Made by a program: the position numbers and the translations under genes | In this document: in pieces, positions 48,440 through 56,321 of the stretch | How the letters are laid out: every line of letters begins with the position of its first letter | Position numbering within the stretch: position 1 is the first letter of the stretch | Assembly (NCBI GenBank): GCA_031290985.1 | Contig: JARLJW010000047.1 | Span: 1 to 56,473, forward strand | DNA from: Verrucomicrobiia bacterium | GTDB lineage: Bacteria; Verrucomicrobiota; Verrucomicrobiia; Limisphaerales; UBA11358 | DNA length: 56,473 nt | Reading direction: 5' to 3' | Notes under the pieces: generated by a model | Database searches by the model: none | Seen by the model: the letters and a program-made list of their open reading frames with translations, nothing else | Told to the model about the DNA's origin: nothing

Positions 48440-48832
48440 ATGAGCACAATGGATTCCATCTGGGAGCTGGCCGACATTTGCATGGTCGTTTTGTATTTAG
48501 TCACGGTCGTGGTGGCCATCCGTCATTTGTGGCGTCATCGTCAGGATTGTTTGACCTGCCCGCACTCGCAAGCGTGGCTGCGTTCCAGTTTGCTCGCCTT
48601 CTTGGTGACCCCGAGCGTCATGAGTGATTTTTTCCTGTTTGGAGTTCCCGGTCCGGCGGCGCTCAGTTTTGCAGTTTTTTTGCCGGGAATTTTATTTGCC
48701 AGCGGTCATCGTCTCGGGGTGTTGTTATTGATCACGGTGCTGTATGTGCTGCCGTGGATGGCCTGCACGGTTATCATCTTTTACCTGTGGCGGTTTATCC
48801 GTTGGTGGCGGTTGAACCGTGATCACGCTTGA
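48440..48832 (+). CDS. Membrane protein (cassette gene)
   Basis: A 130-residue protein with helices at about 7-29 (ELADICMVVLYLVTVVVAIRHL), 46-64, 70-90 and 95-115 (LGVLLLITVLYVLPWMACTVIIFY). A DCLTCPH motif after the first helix could bind metal. No family recognised. ATG 48440 chosen. Confidence 0.6.
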   Translation: MSTMDSIWELADICMVVLYLVTVVVAIRHLWRHRQDCLTCPHSQAWLRSSLLAFLVTPSVMSDFFLFGVPGPAALSFAVFLPGILFASGHRLGVLLLITVLYVLPWMACTVIIFYLWRFIRWWRLNRDHA

Positions 48833-48904
48833 ACGCGCGGGTTCGCCCTGCCACCGTTCCCGCACGGCCCGCCGTCGTGGGATTTTTTCATAGGCATTGT
48901 CGCC

Positions 48905-49240
48905 ATGCGCGCATTTCCGACAAATTTGTTTTCGCCCAAGGTTGAGGTCTTCAATCCCGACCACTCATTTCGCGTGAGCGGGGTCACGCGGTGGCGGCTC
49001 TGTCGTATTCTGGCCGGACTTCCCGGGGTGACGTTCACCCGCAAACCGCGTCTGCTGGGATCAGGCGCGCTCCCGTACGCCGAGTTCCAGTTTCGCGGCC
49101 TGCGGTTTCAGGTGGCTGATGGCGGCGACACCGGCGGCGACGGCCTCTGGATTGAACCGCAGGACGGCCTGGCGCATCCGGTCGAGTTGCGGGCGCTGCG
49201 CGAGCAGGCGGAGAAATTGGTTTTGCCGAAATGTACCTGA
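48905..49240 (+). CDS. Small soluble hypothetical protein (cassette gene)
   Basis: A 111-residue protein (VEVFNPDHSFRVSGVTRWRLCRILAG, PYAEFQFRGLRFQVADGGD, HPVELRALREQAEKLVLPK). No known family. The predicted fold is mixed alpha/beta. It ends CCTGAGG after the CT residues, similar to the attC-like 3' ends. Confidence 0.6.
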   Translation: MRAFPTNLFSPKVEVFNPDHSFRVSGVTRWRLCRILAGLPGVTFTRKPRLLGSGALPYAEFQFRGLRFQVADGGDTGGDGLWIEPQDGLAHPVELRALREQAEKLVLPKCT

Positions 49241-49247
49241 GGCCGGG

Positions 49248-49318
49248 TTTGGAGTTCCGCCTTTAGGCGGCCCGGGTGGGTGAACGCCCCGAACCGCCTA
49301 AAGGCGGAACTCCAAACG
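49248..49318. repeat. Repeat family G, copy 2
   Basis: A large inverted repeat with arms GTTTGGAGTTCCGCCTTTAG and its complement around GCGGCCCGGGTGGGTGAA, following the gene at 49240. First copy at 37691. Confidence 0.8.
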
Positions 49319-49356
49319 GGGGCAGGATGCGCCCAGCGGGATTGCCACCGCCATGA

Positions 49357-49408
49357 TTCCCGCTTGAGCGGGCGGGTTCACCATGCCATCGTTCCCGCGT
49401 CGCCCGGG
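49357..49408 (+). repeat. Inter-cassette repeat family H, representative copy
   Basis: Reads TTCCCGCTTGAGCGGGCGGG, then TTCACCATGCCATCGTTCCC and GCGTCGCCCGG. Other copies at about 48828-48885, 49799-49850, 50378-50430, 51201-51250 and 52122-52173. Each lies between a cassette stop and the next start. It has a CCCGC-TTGA-GCGGG hairpin. Confidence 0.8.
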
Positions 49409-49443
49409 TTTGGTCGTCAGGGCGCCCGGCCATGTAATTGATT

Positions 49444-49773
49444 ATGCCACCCAAATACAAGCGGCTCATCGGCGATTATTGCGCCCGGCATGGCATTGAT
49501 GTCCCGCCGGGTTTTGCACGCAATACGCCCGGTCGCTACGCCATCATCCGGACACATCTCACGCCGGCGAAGCTGATCGCGCAGACGTGGTTCAAGACCG
49601 CCGATGTGATTTATTACATCGAGCATTTTCTTCTGCCGGAGCTCGGTGGCGGGCTGTCGCAGTCGATCCGCATTCTGGACTTTCAGGACGGCGAAGAGCT
49701 TTCATACACGGACGGCAAGCAGCTCGCCAAAGTCGGGACATTTTCTATTACAGATGAGAACGAGCCGACCTGA
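49444..49773 (+). CDS. Small soluble hypothetical protein (cassette gene)
   Basis: A 109-residue protein (MPPKYKRLIGDYCARHGIDV, PAKLIAQTWFKTADVIYYIEH, FQDGEELSYTDGKQLAKVG). The fold is unknown, mixed alpha/beta. It starts with ATG at 49444; a TTG at 49438 is also in frame. Its stop starts a candidate recombination site. Confidence 0.6.
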   Translation: MPPKYKRLIGDYCARHGIDVPPGFARNTPGRYAIIRTHLTPAKLIAQTWFKTADVIYYIEHFLLPELGGGLSQSIRILDFQDGEELSYTDGKQLAKVGTFSITDENEPT

Positions 49774-49866
49774 TGAGTCACCAGCCCGCCGCGCCGGGAT
49801 TCCCGCTTGAGCGGACGGGTGCACCGTGCCACAGTTCCCGCGTGGCCCGGCGTTTGACGTTAGGCC
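49768..49866 (+). other. attC-like region ending in GTTAGGCC
   Basis: From ACCTGATGAGTC (over the stop codon at 49771) to GACGTTAGGCC. The right core GTTAGGC (49859-49865) matches the integron consensus exactly; the left side is a loose match. About 99 bp, containing a family H copy. Confidence 0.5.
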
Positions 49867-49884
49867 ACATCACATACCGCTCTT

Positions 49885-50322
49885 ATGTTCAAAGCTCTAT
49901 TTGGAAAACCCAAGGCACCAAGGGACATTGACACCCTGATCCGTGATATAGCCGACCATCAAAAGGCTCTGGATTATGAGGAGCTGTTTCGTGTGCTTCC
50001 CGGGCTATCACTCTTTATGTCGCTCGTGGAAGCGCCGCCCGATGCCATTCCACGCGGCATAAAAACCGAAGTCAAGGCGGGCTGGAACCTGAAAGCAAGA
50101 TCGGTTCATCTTCAGGGCCACGATCTGTTTTTGCTTTTCACTTCATCTACGCATCCAAAGATTGGGCCTCATTTTGCGGGGATCACAGGCCGGGATGCTT
50201 TGGAGATGTGTAACCGGGCACCCGTCATGGGTGGACTACTTTTACAAAGCACGGGAACTGGCTGGGTTGGCCTTGATCGTCAGAAGGTTTTATATCTTCT
50301 GAGCCAGTTGACCAAGCAATGA
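49885..50322 (+). CDS. SseB-like hypothetical protein (cassette gene)
   Basis: A 145-residue protein. The later part LFLLFTSSTHPKIGP... GRDALEMCNRAPVMGGLLLQSTGTGWVGLDRQ has the look of an SseB N-terminal domain (strand-TS...alpha-G.G..N...G), but the match is loose. Small soluble proteins of this kind are frequent in toxin-immunity and cassette contexts. It starts 19 nt after the GTTAGGC core. Confidence 0.55.
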   Translation: MFKALFGKPKAPRDIDTLIRDIADHQKALDYEELFRVLPGLSLFMSLVEAPPDAIPRGIKTEVKAGWNLKARSVHLQGHDLFLLFTSSTHPKIGPHFAGITGRDALEMCNRAPVMGGLLLQSTGTGWVGLDRQKVLYLLSQLTKQ

Positions 50323-50461
50323 GATGAGCATGGGGCTTTGGCCTGACAAGTCACCGGCGTCCCGCCGCCGCGCAGGGATTCCCGCTTGAGCGGGCGGGTG
50401 CACCGTGTCATCGTTCCCGCGTGGCCCGGGTTTTAACGGCCGGGCGGCCGCGCGCGTTTTT

Positions 50462-50719
50462 ATGTCAGAACTCGGAAAAATACATGCGGCAGCGTTGAAC
50501 ACAATGGCGCGGATCTTTGGCGTGATGGCCGTTATTGCGGGCGTTATTTTTACCATCTGGGGTTTGGCAATTGTTTTCGACCCTAATGCCACGTTTGATG
50601 TGGACGGAGTGCCGAGCAATGATCCGTGGATCAAGGCCATGCCGTTGGTTGCCGGGATTGTCGCCCTCGTGATGGGAGTTTTGATGCTGCTGGCCCGGCC
50701 TTACCGGCCAGAAGAGTGA
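50462..50719 (+). CDS. Two-helix membrane protein (cassette gene)
   Basis: An 85-residue protein with helices at about 17-38 (FGVMAVIAGVIFTIWGLAIVF) and 58-77 (PLVAGIVALVMGVLMLLA). The family is unknown. Followed 5 nt later by the zinc-ribbon gene, so the two are probably co-transcribed in one cassette. Confidence 0.6.
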   Translation: MSELGKIHAAALNTMARIFGVMAVIAGVIFTIWGLAIVFDPNATFDVDGVPSNDPWIKAMPLVAGIVALVMGVLMLLARPYRPEE

Positions 50720-50724
50720 GAGAT

Positions 50725-51189
50725 ATGTCCCTTTTCGACCATTATGAGCCTGACCCGCCAATCTTGTGCCCCAAGTGCGGTGCCCCATTAACCGGCTGGC
50801 AGGGCAAGGACGTGCATCCGGCATTGTTCGTGTGGCGGCAGGGCGTCGCCGCACCCGTTGACCAGCGCGTTGATCCAGAAATTCGCGCGTTACCGGAGAG
50901 GCTGGCGACCCTCCGGGTATCGCCGGAGTTCTGGATTTACGGCGGCGAGTGTGAGTGCGGTTACCACTTCGACGGTTCGCGCTTTGGCGTTCGCTGCACC
51001 GCGCCTGACGGTGTGTGGCGGACGGTGGAGATTGACCCGCCGCCGACCCCGGCCCGCGATGCGGGCGATGGCTGGCTACAGTGCTCAGAGTGTTCCGATG
51101 TTTGGCCGCGAGTCGAGGGCCGTCAGCTTTATTTGTGTCCCGGTTGTGGCCGGCTCACGCAATTAGCGGAGGGAGACGGTGCCGGCTGA
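50725..51189 (+). CDS. Multi-zinc-ribbon protein (cassette gene)
   Basis: A 154-residue protein with ILCPKCGAPLTGW near the N-terminus, YGGECECGYHFDG in the middle and LQCSECSDVW ... LYLCPGCGRLTQL near the end: four CxxC-type knuckles. It probably binds zinc. No catalytic motif. Function unknown. Confidence 0.7.
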   Translation: MSLFDHYEPDPPILCPKCGAPLTGWQGKDVHPALFVWRQGVAAPVDQRVDPEIRALPERLATLRVSPEFWIYGGECECGYHFDGSRFGVRCTAPDGVWRTVEIDPPPTPARDAGDGWLQCSECSDVWPRVEGRQLYLCPGCGRLTQLAEGDGAG

Positions 51190-51280
51190 CACCGCGCCGG
51201 TTCCCGCTTGAGCGTACGGGTTCGCCGTGGCACAGTGCCCGCGCAGGCCAGGCTTTTACTGAGCAAGCTGACGCACGCCC

Positions 51281-51607
51281 ATGGTCATCGAATGCAAAAG
51301 TTGTCACGCACAGGCGGGTACACCGCAGCCGGCTCGCGGTGTCTTCATAGTCCTGCCGGCCGTGGCGATCAGCGGTGCCTTATGCGGGTTGCTGGGCGGC
51401 CCGCTCAGTGGCGTCATCTTTGAAAATCACACCGATGTCATGGGCCAGGACAGTTTGATTTTTGCGCTTCCATTTTTGGCCTTGTTCTCGTGGCTGTTCT
51501 GGCAGATTCCGCGCTGGCGCATGACGTCGCGCCACCGGCACACGGCCTGTCCGCATTGCGGAGCTTGTGATTGGGGGCGACCGCGCTATTCTGGGTTTAG
51601 AGTGTGA
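51281..51607 (+). CDS. Membrane protein with zinc knuckles at both ends (cassette gene)
   Basis: A 108-residue protein starting MVIECKSCHAQAG (CxxC) and ending HTACPHCGACDWGRPRY (CxxCxxC). Two helices lie between (VFIVLPAVAISGALCGLLGG, LIFALPFLALFSWLFW). The two pairs could form one zinc site. Start codon is ATG at 51281. Confidence 0.65.
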   Translation: MVIECKSCHAQAGTPQPARGVFIVLPAVAISGALCGLLGGPLSGVIFENHTDVMGQDSLIFALPFLALFSWLFWQIPRWRMTSRHRHTACPHCGACDWGRPRYSGFRV

Positions 51608-51656
51608 ACCTTCGGATTGATGCTGGAAGATCACAGTCAGGCATCGTTTACATGCC

Positions 51657-51983
51657 ATGAAACTTAAACCACATCTGCCAGTCGCCCTTGGCATTGCGTT
51701 TTTCCATTTTGGCATTGGCTTTGTCACCTCGCTAGGCGCTGCCGGCCAGGAGGACAGTTTAGGCCAGCCGCACGGCTACGGTTGGATCATTGCGGCGGAC
51801 ATCTTCACCTTTCCTTTTGGGCCGGCATACGACTGGCTGGTGGATCATGCCGGCATGGCCTTCGCTTTTGAGGGCCTCATCTTACCAGCCATGTTAGTGC
51901 AGAGTTTTTGTTGGGGACTATTTTTGAGCGCATTTGTTCGGGGAGCTTCCGTAAATTTCACGTGGCGCATCAAGCCCAAGTGA
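51657..51983 (+). CDS. Membrane protein (cassette gene)
   Basis: A 108-residue protein with helices at about 9-27 (VALGIAFFHFGIGFVTSLG), 43-60 and 72-95 (FEGLILPAMLVQSFCWGLFLSAF). No family recognised. Confidence 0.6.
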   Translation: MKLKPHLPVALGIAFFHFGIGFVTSLGAAGQEDSLGQPHGYGWIIAADIFTFPFGPAYDWLVDHAGMAFAFEGLILPAMLVQSFCWGLFLSAFVRGASVNFTWRIKPK

Positions 51984-52204
51984 TGTCGCGCGAAGAGGCA
52001 AAGTTAGTTTTGACGACCGCCCTCACCTGTGTCCTCTCCCCCTTGGAGAGGAGCGCGAGGAGTTGCGTCCGGGAGTTCGTTTGCCGTTGGGGCCATCCAG
52101 CCGCGCTCCGGGCCATCGCCGGTTCCCGCTTGAGTGGGCGGGTTCACCGTGCCACAGTTTCCGCGCGGCCCGGCCTTGACCGTTGATCTGGCGGCGTTAC
52201 GCGC

Positions 52205-52648
52205 ATGGATAAAATCATCATCACGCCTTTTTCAGAGATCGCTCACCGCGAACAAGTCATCGCCCTTTGGCACGCGGTGTTCGGCTATGAGGCGGCGCAC
52301 AACCGGCCGGCGCTCGTGATCGGGAAGAAGGTCGCCGCGGCTGACGGGCTTTTCTTCGTGGCGCTGGCGGGGGCTGAGGTGGTTGGCACCGTGATGGCGG
52401 GATATGACGGTCATCGTGGCTGGATTTATTCGGTGGCCGTCTCCCCGGCGCACCGGCGGCGCGGCATCGGCTCGCAGTTGGTGCGCTTCGCCGAGCGTGC
52501 CCTGGCGGACAGGGGGTGCATGAAGCTAAATCTGCAAATCATGGAGGGCAATGAGAGCGTGGCCGCCTTCTATGCTGCGCTCGGGTTCACCGTTGAGCAG
52601 CGAGTCAGCATGGGAAAGCGATTACCTGAAAATATTCCCGCCGCCTGA
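52205..52648 (+). CDS. GNAT-family N-acetyltransferase (cassette gene)
   Basis: A 147-residue protein. The acetyl-CoA-binding motif A is IYSVAVSPAHRRRGIGSQLVRFAERAL (the RRRGIGS pattern), and the C-terminal AFYAALGFTVEQRVSMGKRL is typical of the family. Acetyl-CoA donor is known for the family; substrate unknown. GNAT genes are among the commonest integron cassette contents. It ends IPAA from GCCGCCTGA, the array's 3' pattern. Start at 52205 follows a GTTACGCGC sequence. Confidence 0.9.
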   Translation: MDKIIITPFSEIAHREQVIALWHAVFGYEAAHNRPALVIGKKVAAADGLFFVALAGAEVVGTVMAGYDGHRGWIYSVAVSPAHRRRGIGSQLVRFAERALADRGCMKLNLQIMEGNESVAAFYAALGFTVEQRVSMGKRLPENIPAA

Positions 52649-52649
52649 C
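52640..52649 (+). other. attC-like half site at cassette 3' end
   Basis: GCCGCCTGAC overlaps the GNAT stop codon (52646-52648). The next gene starts only 20 nt later and no right partner is seen. Confidence 0.3.
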
Positions 52650-52668
52650 TCGCCGGCTTGATTATTTT

Positions 52669-53256
52669 ATGGGTATTTGTTGTGCCTTTATCCGGCTGAG
52701 TGACCGGAACATTGAGACCTTGGTCCGGCAGCCGGACCTGGTTTACCCGTTGCTCGATTTTCCGGAGGTGCCGCCGCCACCGTCCGGCGGTTTCCTGGCG
52801 CGGTTATTTGGCCGTACCCAACCCGCATCTCCGCCCGCCGCGCCGCTCACGCTACCGGATGCCCGGGAGGACGATGACGAGGGCGATGTTGACAAGGCCT
52901 GGCAGGCGATTCACTACCTGCTGACCGGCACCGCCGATGAGACGGACAACGTGCTGGGTTTTTTAATTTCCGGCGGCCTCACCCTCGCGGGGACGGATGT
53001 GGGTTACGGCCCGCCCCGGGCCTACCCGAGCGACCAGGTGGCCGCCATTTTTGCGGCATTGAACGGGCTGGATCGCGCCACGCTGTATCAGCGGTACCAG
53101 CCCAAGGCGATGGATCAACAGGGGGTTTATCCCAAGATTTGGGCGCGCGATGGAGATCGGGGCTTCGATTACATCTGGCACCATTTTGAGCGCCTGCGTG
53201 CCGTGCTGGCGGAGGCCCGCCGCCGAAATCAGGGACTGCTGGTTTATTACACATAG
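52669..53256 (+). CDS. DUF1877-family protein (YfbM-like, cassette gene)
   Basis: A 195-residue protein with the DUF1877 pattern: start MGICCAFIRLSDRNIETL, DKAWQAIHYLLTGT, LGFLISGG, GPPRAYPSDQVAAIFAALN, then DYIWHHFERLRAVLAEA near the end. The family is widespread in Enterobacteria and others; function unknown, and members occur next to toxin-immunity and cassette genes. It is the last gene of the array, ending TAGCCTGAG. Confidence 0.9.
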   Translation: MGICCAFIRLSDRNIETLVRQPDLVYPLLDFPEVPPPPSGGFLARLFGRTQPASPPAAPLTLPDAREDDDEGDVDKAWQAIHYLLTGTADETDNVLGFLISGGLTLAGTDVGYGPPRAYPSDQVAAIFAALNGLDRATLYQRYQPKAMDQQGVYPKIWARDGDRGFDYIWHHFERLRAVLAEARRRNQGLLVYYT

Positions 53257-53792
53257 CCTGAGTCGCCGGATCATCCGCCCGCCGCGCCGCGCCGCCACCG
53301 TAGCGCAGGCGTCCCGCCTGCGAGTTCCCGGAGCATCCTGCTCCGTGGACCCAAGCCGGCACGATTCAATTCAACCGCCGATGAACGCCGATAAACGCAG
53401 ATAGGAACGGCCAAAAGGCAATTCCGAACGGACGGCGGCTGTACCCAACGGGCCAGCCGCAGCGCGTGTTCGGTGCGGGCGCGTTCGGGCGTAGCGCCGC
53501 GCTGCGGCTGGTCTGCGACGCAGCCGCCGTCCATTGTTTAAACCGCCAAACCAAACCGAATAATCCGCGACTGGATGGCCCCCACGACCGACAATCTCTC
53601 CGAGCGCATCTACACGCGTTCCTCTCCCCGGGGGAGAGGACACAGGTGAGGGCGAGCGTTAAAACAAACTGTGCAGCCCGCAGCCGCCGTGCGTGCATTC
53701 AGATTCCGAACGGACCGGAGCGGGGCGCAATTCTCCCCCAAAAACCGCCTAAAATTTGGGACTTTTCAAAACCACCCCAACCCCCCTCGACT
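53257..53792. other. Spacer and boundary to the alphaproteobacterium-like segment
   Basis: No gene. It holds a GTAGCGCAGGCGTCCCGCCT repeat (53297-53345), a family C hairpin (53430-53532) and a CTCTCCCC repeat (53596-53672). The next ~115 bp (GGAGCGGGGCGCAATTCTCC to CCACCCCAACCCCCCTC) match no repeat family here. The change of character falls between about 53,690 and 53,790. Confidence 0.7.
53430..53532. repeat. Hairpin repeat family C, last copy
   Basis: About 103 bp with GGACGGCGGCTGTA / GCAGCCGCCGTCC ends. It is the last full Verrucomicrobiota-type hairpin before the boundary. Confidence 0.8.
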
Positions 53793-54644
53793 CTAGCCGC
53801 TTCCGCCCGGCTCGGCAGGCAACGCTGGTTTGGGCTGCTTGATCCTTTTGCGCGTCTGCGGAGCCGCGCGCGGGCCTTCGACCAGCCGCACGATTGCGCC
53901 CCACAAAGTTCGGACGTCCTGCTGTGTCAGGTTCATGCGGTGGAACATGTTGCGCAGGTTGCGCTGCATGACGGGCCGTTTCGAGACCGGCCGGAAAAAG
54001 CCCGCCTCGTCCAGCTTGCCTTCGACGAATTCGAAAAAGGACAAGGTCATTTCGCGCTGCGCCGGCGGCGAGCGCTCGCCCGTGTCGAAAGGCGCCGCGC
54101 CGCCCTGCCGCGCCTTGAAATATTCATAGCCGCACAACAGGACCGCCTGCGCGAGATTGAGCGAGCCATAGGCCGGATTGACCGGAAAGGTCAGGACCGC
54201 GCTCGACAAGGCGATGTCGTCATTATCGAGCCCGGTGCGCTCGGGGCCAAACAGGATCCCATGTTTCTCGCCCGCCTGGACTGCGGCCGCCGTCTCGGCC
54301 ATCGCCTCGGCTGGAACCTCGACGCGCTTGGTCTGCCCGCGCTCGCGCGCGGTGGTGGCCCAGACGAAATTGAGATCGGCCACGGCCTCCGCGACGCTGT
54401 CGAAAACGCGCGCCTTTTCCAGCAGATGCACCGCGCCGGCGGCGGCGGCGTAGGCGCCCTTGCGCCGCGCCCCCGTGCGCGGCCAGCCCTCGCGCGGGCT
54501 GACCAGCCGCAGGTCGGACAGGCCGAAATTGGCCATGGCGCGCGCGCACATGCCGATATTCACCGCAAGTTGCGGCCGCACCAATATGATCGACGGCCCG
54601 CCCTCGAACAGCGTCTTCGTCCTGTCCGTCCCCGCACCAACCAA
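53793..54644 (-). CDS. trmJ: SpoU/TrmJ-type tRNA (cytidine/uridine-2'-O-) methyltransferase
   Basis: A 283-residue protein with the SPOUT knot motifs: SIILVRPQLAVNIGMCARAM and NFGLSDLRLVSPR, then GILFGPERTGLDNDDIAL and FPVNPAYGSLNLAQAVLLCGYE. TrmJ 2'-O-methylates position 32 of some tRNAs. The C-terminal ~90 residues (PPAQREMTLSFFEFVEGKLDEAGFF) are the TrmJ-specific extension. Composition and sequence look alphaproteobacterial. No Verrucomicrobiota repeats flank it on the right. Confidence 0.88.
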   Translation of the reverse strand: MVGAGTDRTKTLFEGGPSIILVRPQLAVNIGMCARAMANFGLSDLRLVSPREGWPRTGARRKGAYAAAAGAVHLLEKARVFDSVAEAVADLNFVWATTARERGQTKRVEVPAEAMAETAAAVQAGEKHGILFGPERTGLDNDDIALSSAVLTFPVNPAYGSLNLAQAVLLCGYEYFKARQGGAAPFDTGERSPPAQREMTLSFFEFVEGKLDEAGFFRPVSKRPVMQRNLRNMFHRMNLTQQDVRTLWGAIVRLVEGPRAAPQTRKRIKQPKPALPAEPGGSG

Positions 54645-54792
54645 GGCTTTTCTCCCTCAAGAGCGCGCAAACTAATCCGCGCCCCGCGCGGCGGCAATGG
54701 CCTAGGCGGAAAGGATTTCGTTCGGTTTCGACGTGCGGTTTGTTAGTCTCGGTTGCGCCGCGCCAAGGCTAGCCGACGCCCAAGGAATTCAA

Positions 54793-55674
54793 ATGCCGCA
54801 CGACGGGACCGCTCCCACCATCGCCATCGTCGCAGCCGGCGCCATGGGCGCGGCGGTGGGGAAACGCCTGAGCGAACACGGCGCGAAGGTTATGACCGTC
54901 CTTGAAGGACGAAGCGCCCGCACGGCGGAGCGGGCGCGCGAGGCCGGCATGGTCGCCGTCGCGCCGCAAGAGCTTGCCGCCGTCGAACTCATTCTTTCCA
55001 TCGCGCCGCCTTCGGAGGCACTGGGCCTCGCCAATTCGCTGGCGTCGATTCTTGGCGCCGCGCCGCGCAAGCCGGTCTTCATCGATTGCAACGCGGTCAA
55101 TCCCGAGACCATGCGCGACATCGCCGCCGCTTTGGCCGCGACGGGTTGCGACGTGCTCGACTGCGCCATCATCGGGCCGCCGCCTTCCGTCGCGCAAAAC
55201 CCCTGTTTTTACGTGAGCGGCGATCCGAAGGGGCTGAGCCTGCCCCTCGCCGATCTCGGCCTGAGGCTGAGGCGCGTCGACGGCCCGGTCGGCGCGGCCA
55301 AGACCCTGAAAATGGTCTATGCGGGCATCAACAAGGGCCTGGTTGGGCTTGGCGCCGCGATGCTCCTCGCCGCCTCGAATGCCGGTTGCGCCGAGTCCCT
55401 GCGCGAGGAAATGGGCGAATCGCTGCCCGCCATCCTCGCCCGCCTCACGAAAGGCGCGCCCGACATGTATCCCAAGGCCTATCGCTGGGTCGGGGAAATG
55501 CATGAGATCGCCGCCTTTCTCGAGCGCGGCGATCCGGCAAGAGGCTTTTTCGAGGCCGCCGCCGGGATTTTCGCTCGTTTTGCCGCCGACCATGACGGAC
55601 CGGGCGATCTCGAAGCGAAGTTGAACGCTGCGCTGGGCCTCGGGACGCATCGCCTCAGCGCGAACTCGATTTGA
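54793..55674 (+). CDS. NAD(P)-dependent oxidoreductase, 6-phosphogluconate-dehydrogenase/3-hydroxyisobutyrate type
   Basis: A 293-residue protein. An N-terminal Rossmann region (IAIVAAGAMGAAVGKRL, an unusual AAGAMG in place of GxGxMG) is followed by ILSIAPPSEALGLAN. A C-terminal DUF1932-like helical domain contains GAAKTLKMVYAGINKGLVGLGAAML, with the conserved KxxY/N-like helix. The lysine in AAKTLK probably corresponds to the catalytic Lys of beta-hydroxyacid dehydrogenases. The substrate is unknown. The ATG at 54793 gives the natural nucleotide-binding start. Divergent from trmJ. Confidence 0.85.
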   Translation: MPHDGTAPTIAIVAAGAMGAAVGKRLSEHGAKVMTVLEGRSARTAERAREAGMVAVAPQELAAVELILSIAPPSEALGLANSLASILGAAPRKPVFIDCNAVNPETMRDIAAALAATGCDVLDCAIIGPPPSVAQNPCFYVSGDPKGLSLPLADLGLRLRRVDGPVGAAKTLKMVYAGINKGLVGLGAAMLLAASNAGCAESLREEMGESLPAILARLTKGAPDMYPKAYRWVGEMHEIAAFLERGDPARGFFEAAAGIFARFAADHDGPGDLEAKLNAALGLGTHRLSANSI

Positions 55675-55723
55675 GCCTGTCCCGCAATTTGAACAGACGG
55701 CGATTGAGGAAATACCGATATAG

Positions 55724-56235
55724 CACCCGCCAATTCTGTGTGCGCTGAGAACCTCGTCCTTCAGGGCCACGACGCAATATTTCAGCATTGTGACCGGCTG
55801 TTTCGACGAAAGAGAATCGCCCATCATCACGCGAAGACGACACGCGCGCCTCGAGCGGGAGATTCTGCCGTCCTATGCGCTGGTTCACGTCTCGGCCTTC
55901 GAGGACGTGGGCCGGTTGCGCCGGTCAGCCGGCGCGCGCGCCATTCAGGCGAGCCCAAACAAGATCGTCGCCGTGTCCGGGCTCGCGCCCCCTCCGCCGC
56001 AAGCGGGGTCCAGAACCTTGTTGTTCGTCGGCGCCTTGTTCTATCCGCCGAACGAAGACGCGATGCTCTGGTTCGGCGAGGCGATATTGCCGGAATTGCG
56101 GCGTCTGGCGCCCGACGTGCGCATTGTCGCCGCCGGACGCGCCGAAGAGCGCCTCCAGCGCCGATTGGCCCGCGACGGGATCGATTATGTTCACGCGCCG
56201 GAGGATCTGGAGCCGCTCTACGCGGAGGCCGCCGC
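55724..56235 (+). pseudogene. Glycosyltransferase family 4-like fragment
   Basis: An open frame without start codon. It reads [20 protein letters not shown], then [60 protein letters not shown] and [30 protein letters not shown] and the [10 protein letters not shown] end match the C-terminal part of GT4 glycosyltransferases, but the expected EX7E region after LYAEA is missing. No start, no end. It is probably a fragment in a rearranged or chimeric stretch. Confidence 0.6.
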
Positions 56236-56321
56236 GAAAACGCGAGACCGGATTTTTGCGCGACGCCAGGACGCCGGATTCCAGCCGCTGGCGCGACAGC
56301 CCGACCCTGCTGTCTCATCTC

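Noticed and set aside
55655..55888. Minus-strand gene over the glycosyltransferase fragment (WRVLYRYFLNRRLFKLRDRL)
   Set aside because: Protein-like pieces appear in two different frames and would need a frameshift; it overlaps a better-supported plus-strand fragment in a disturbed region.
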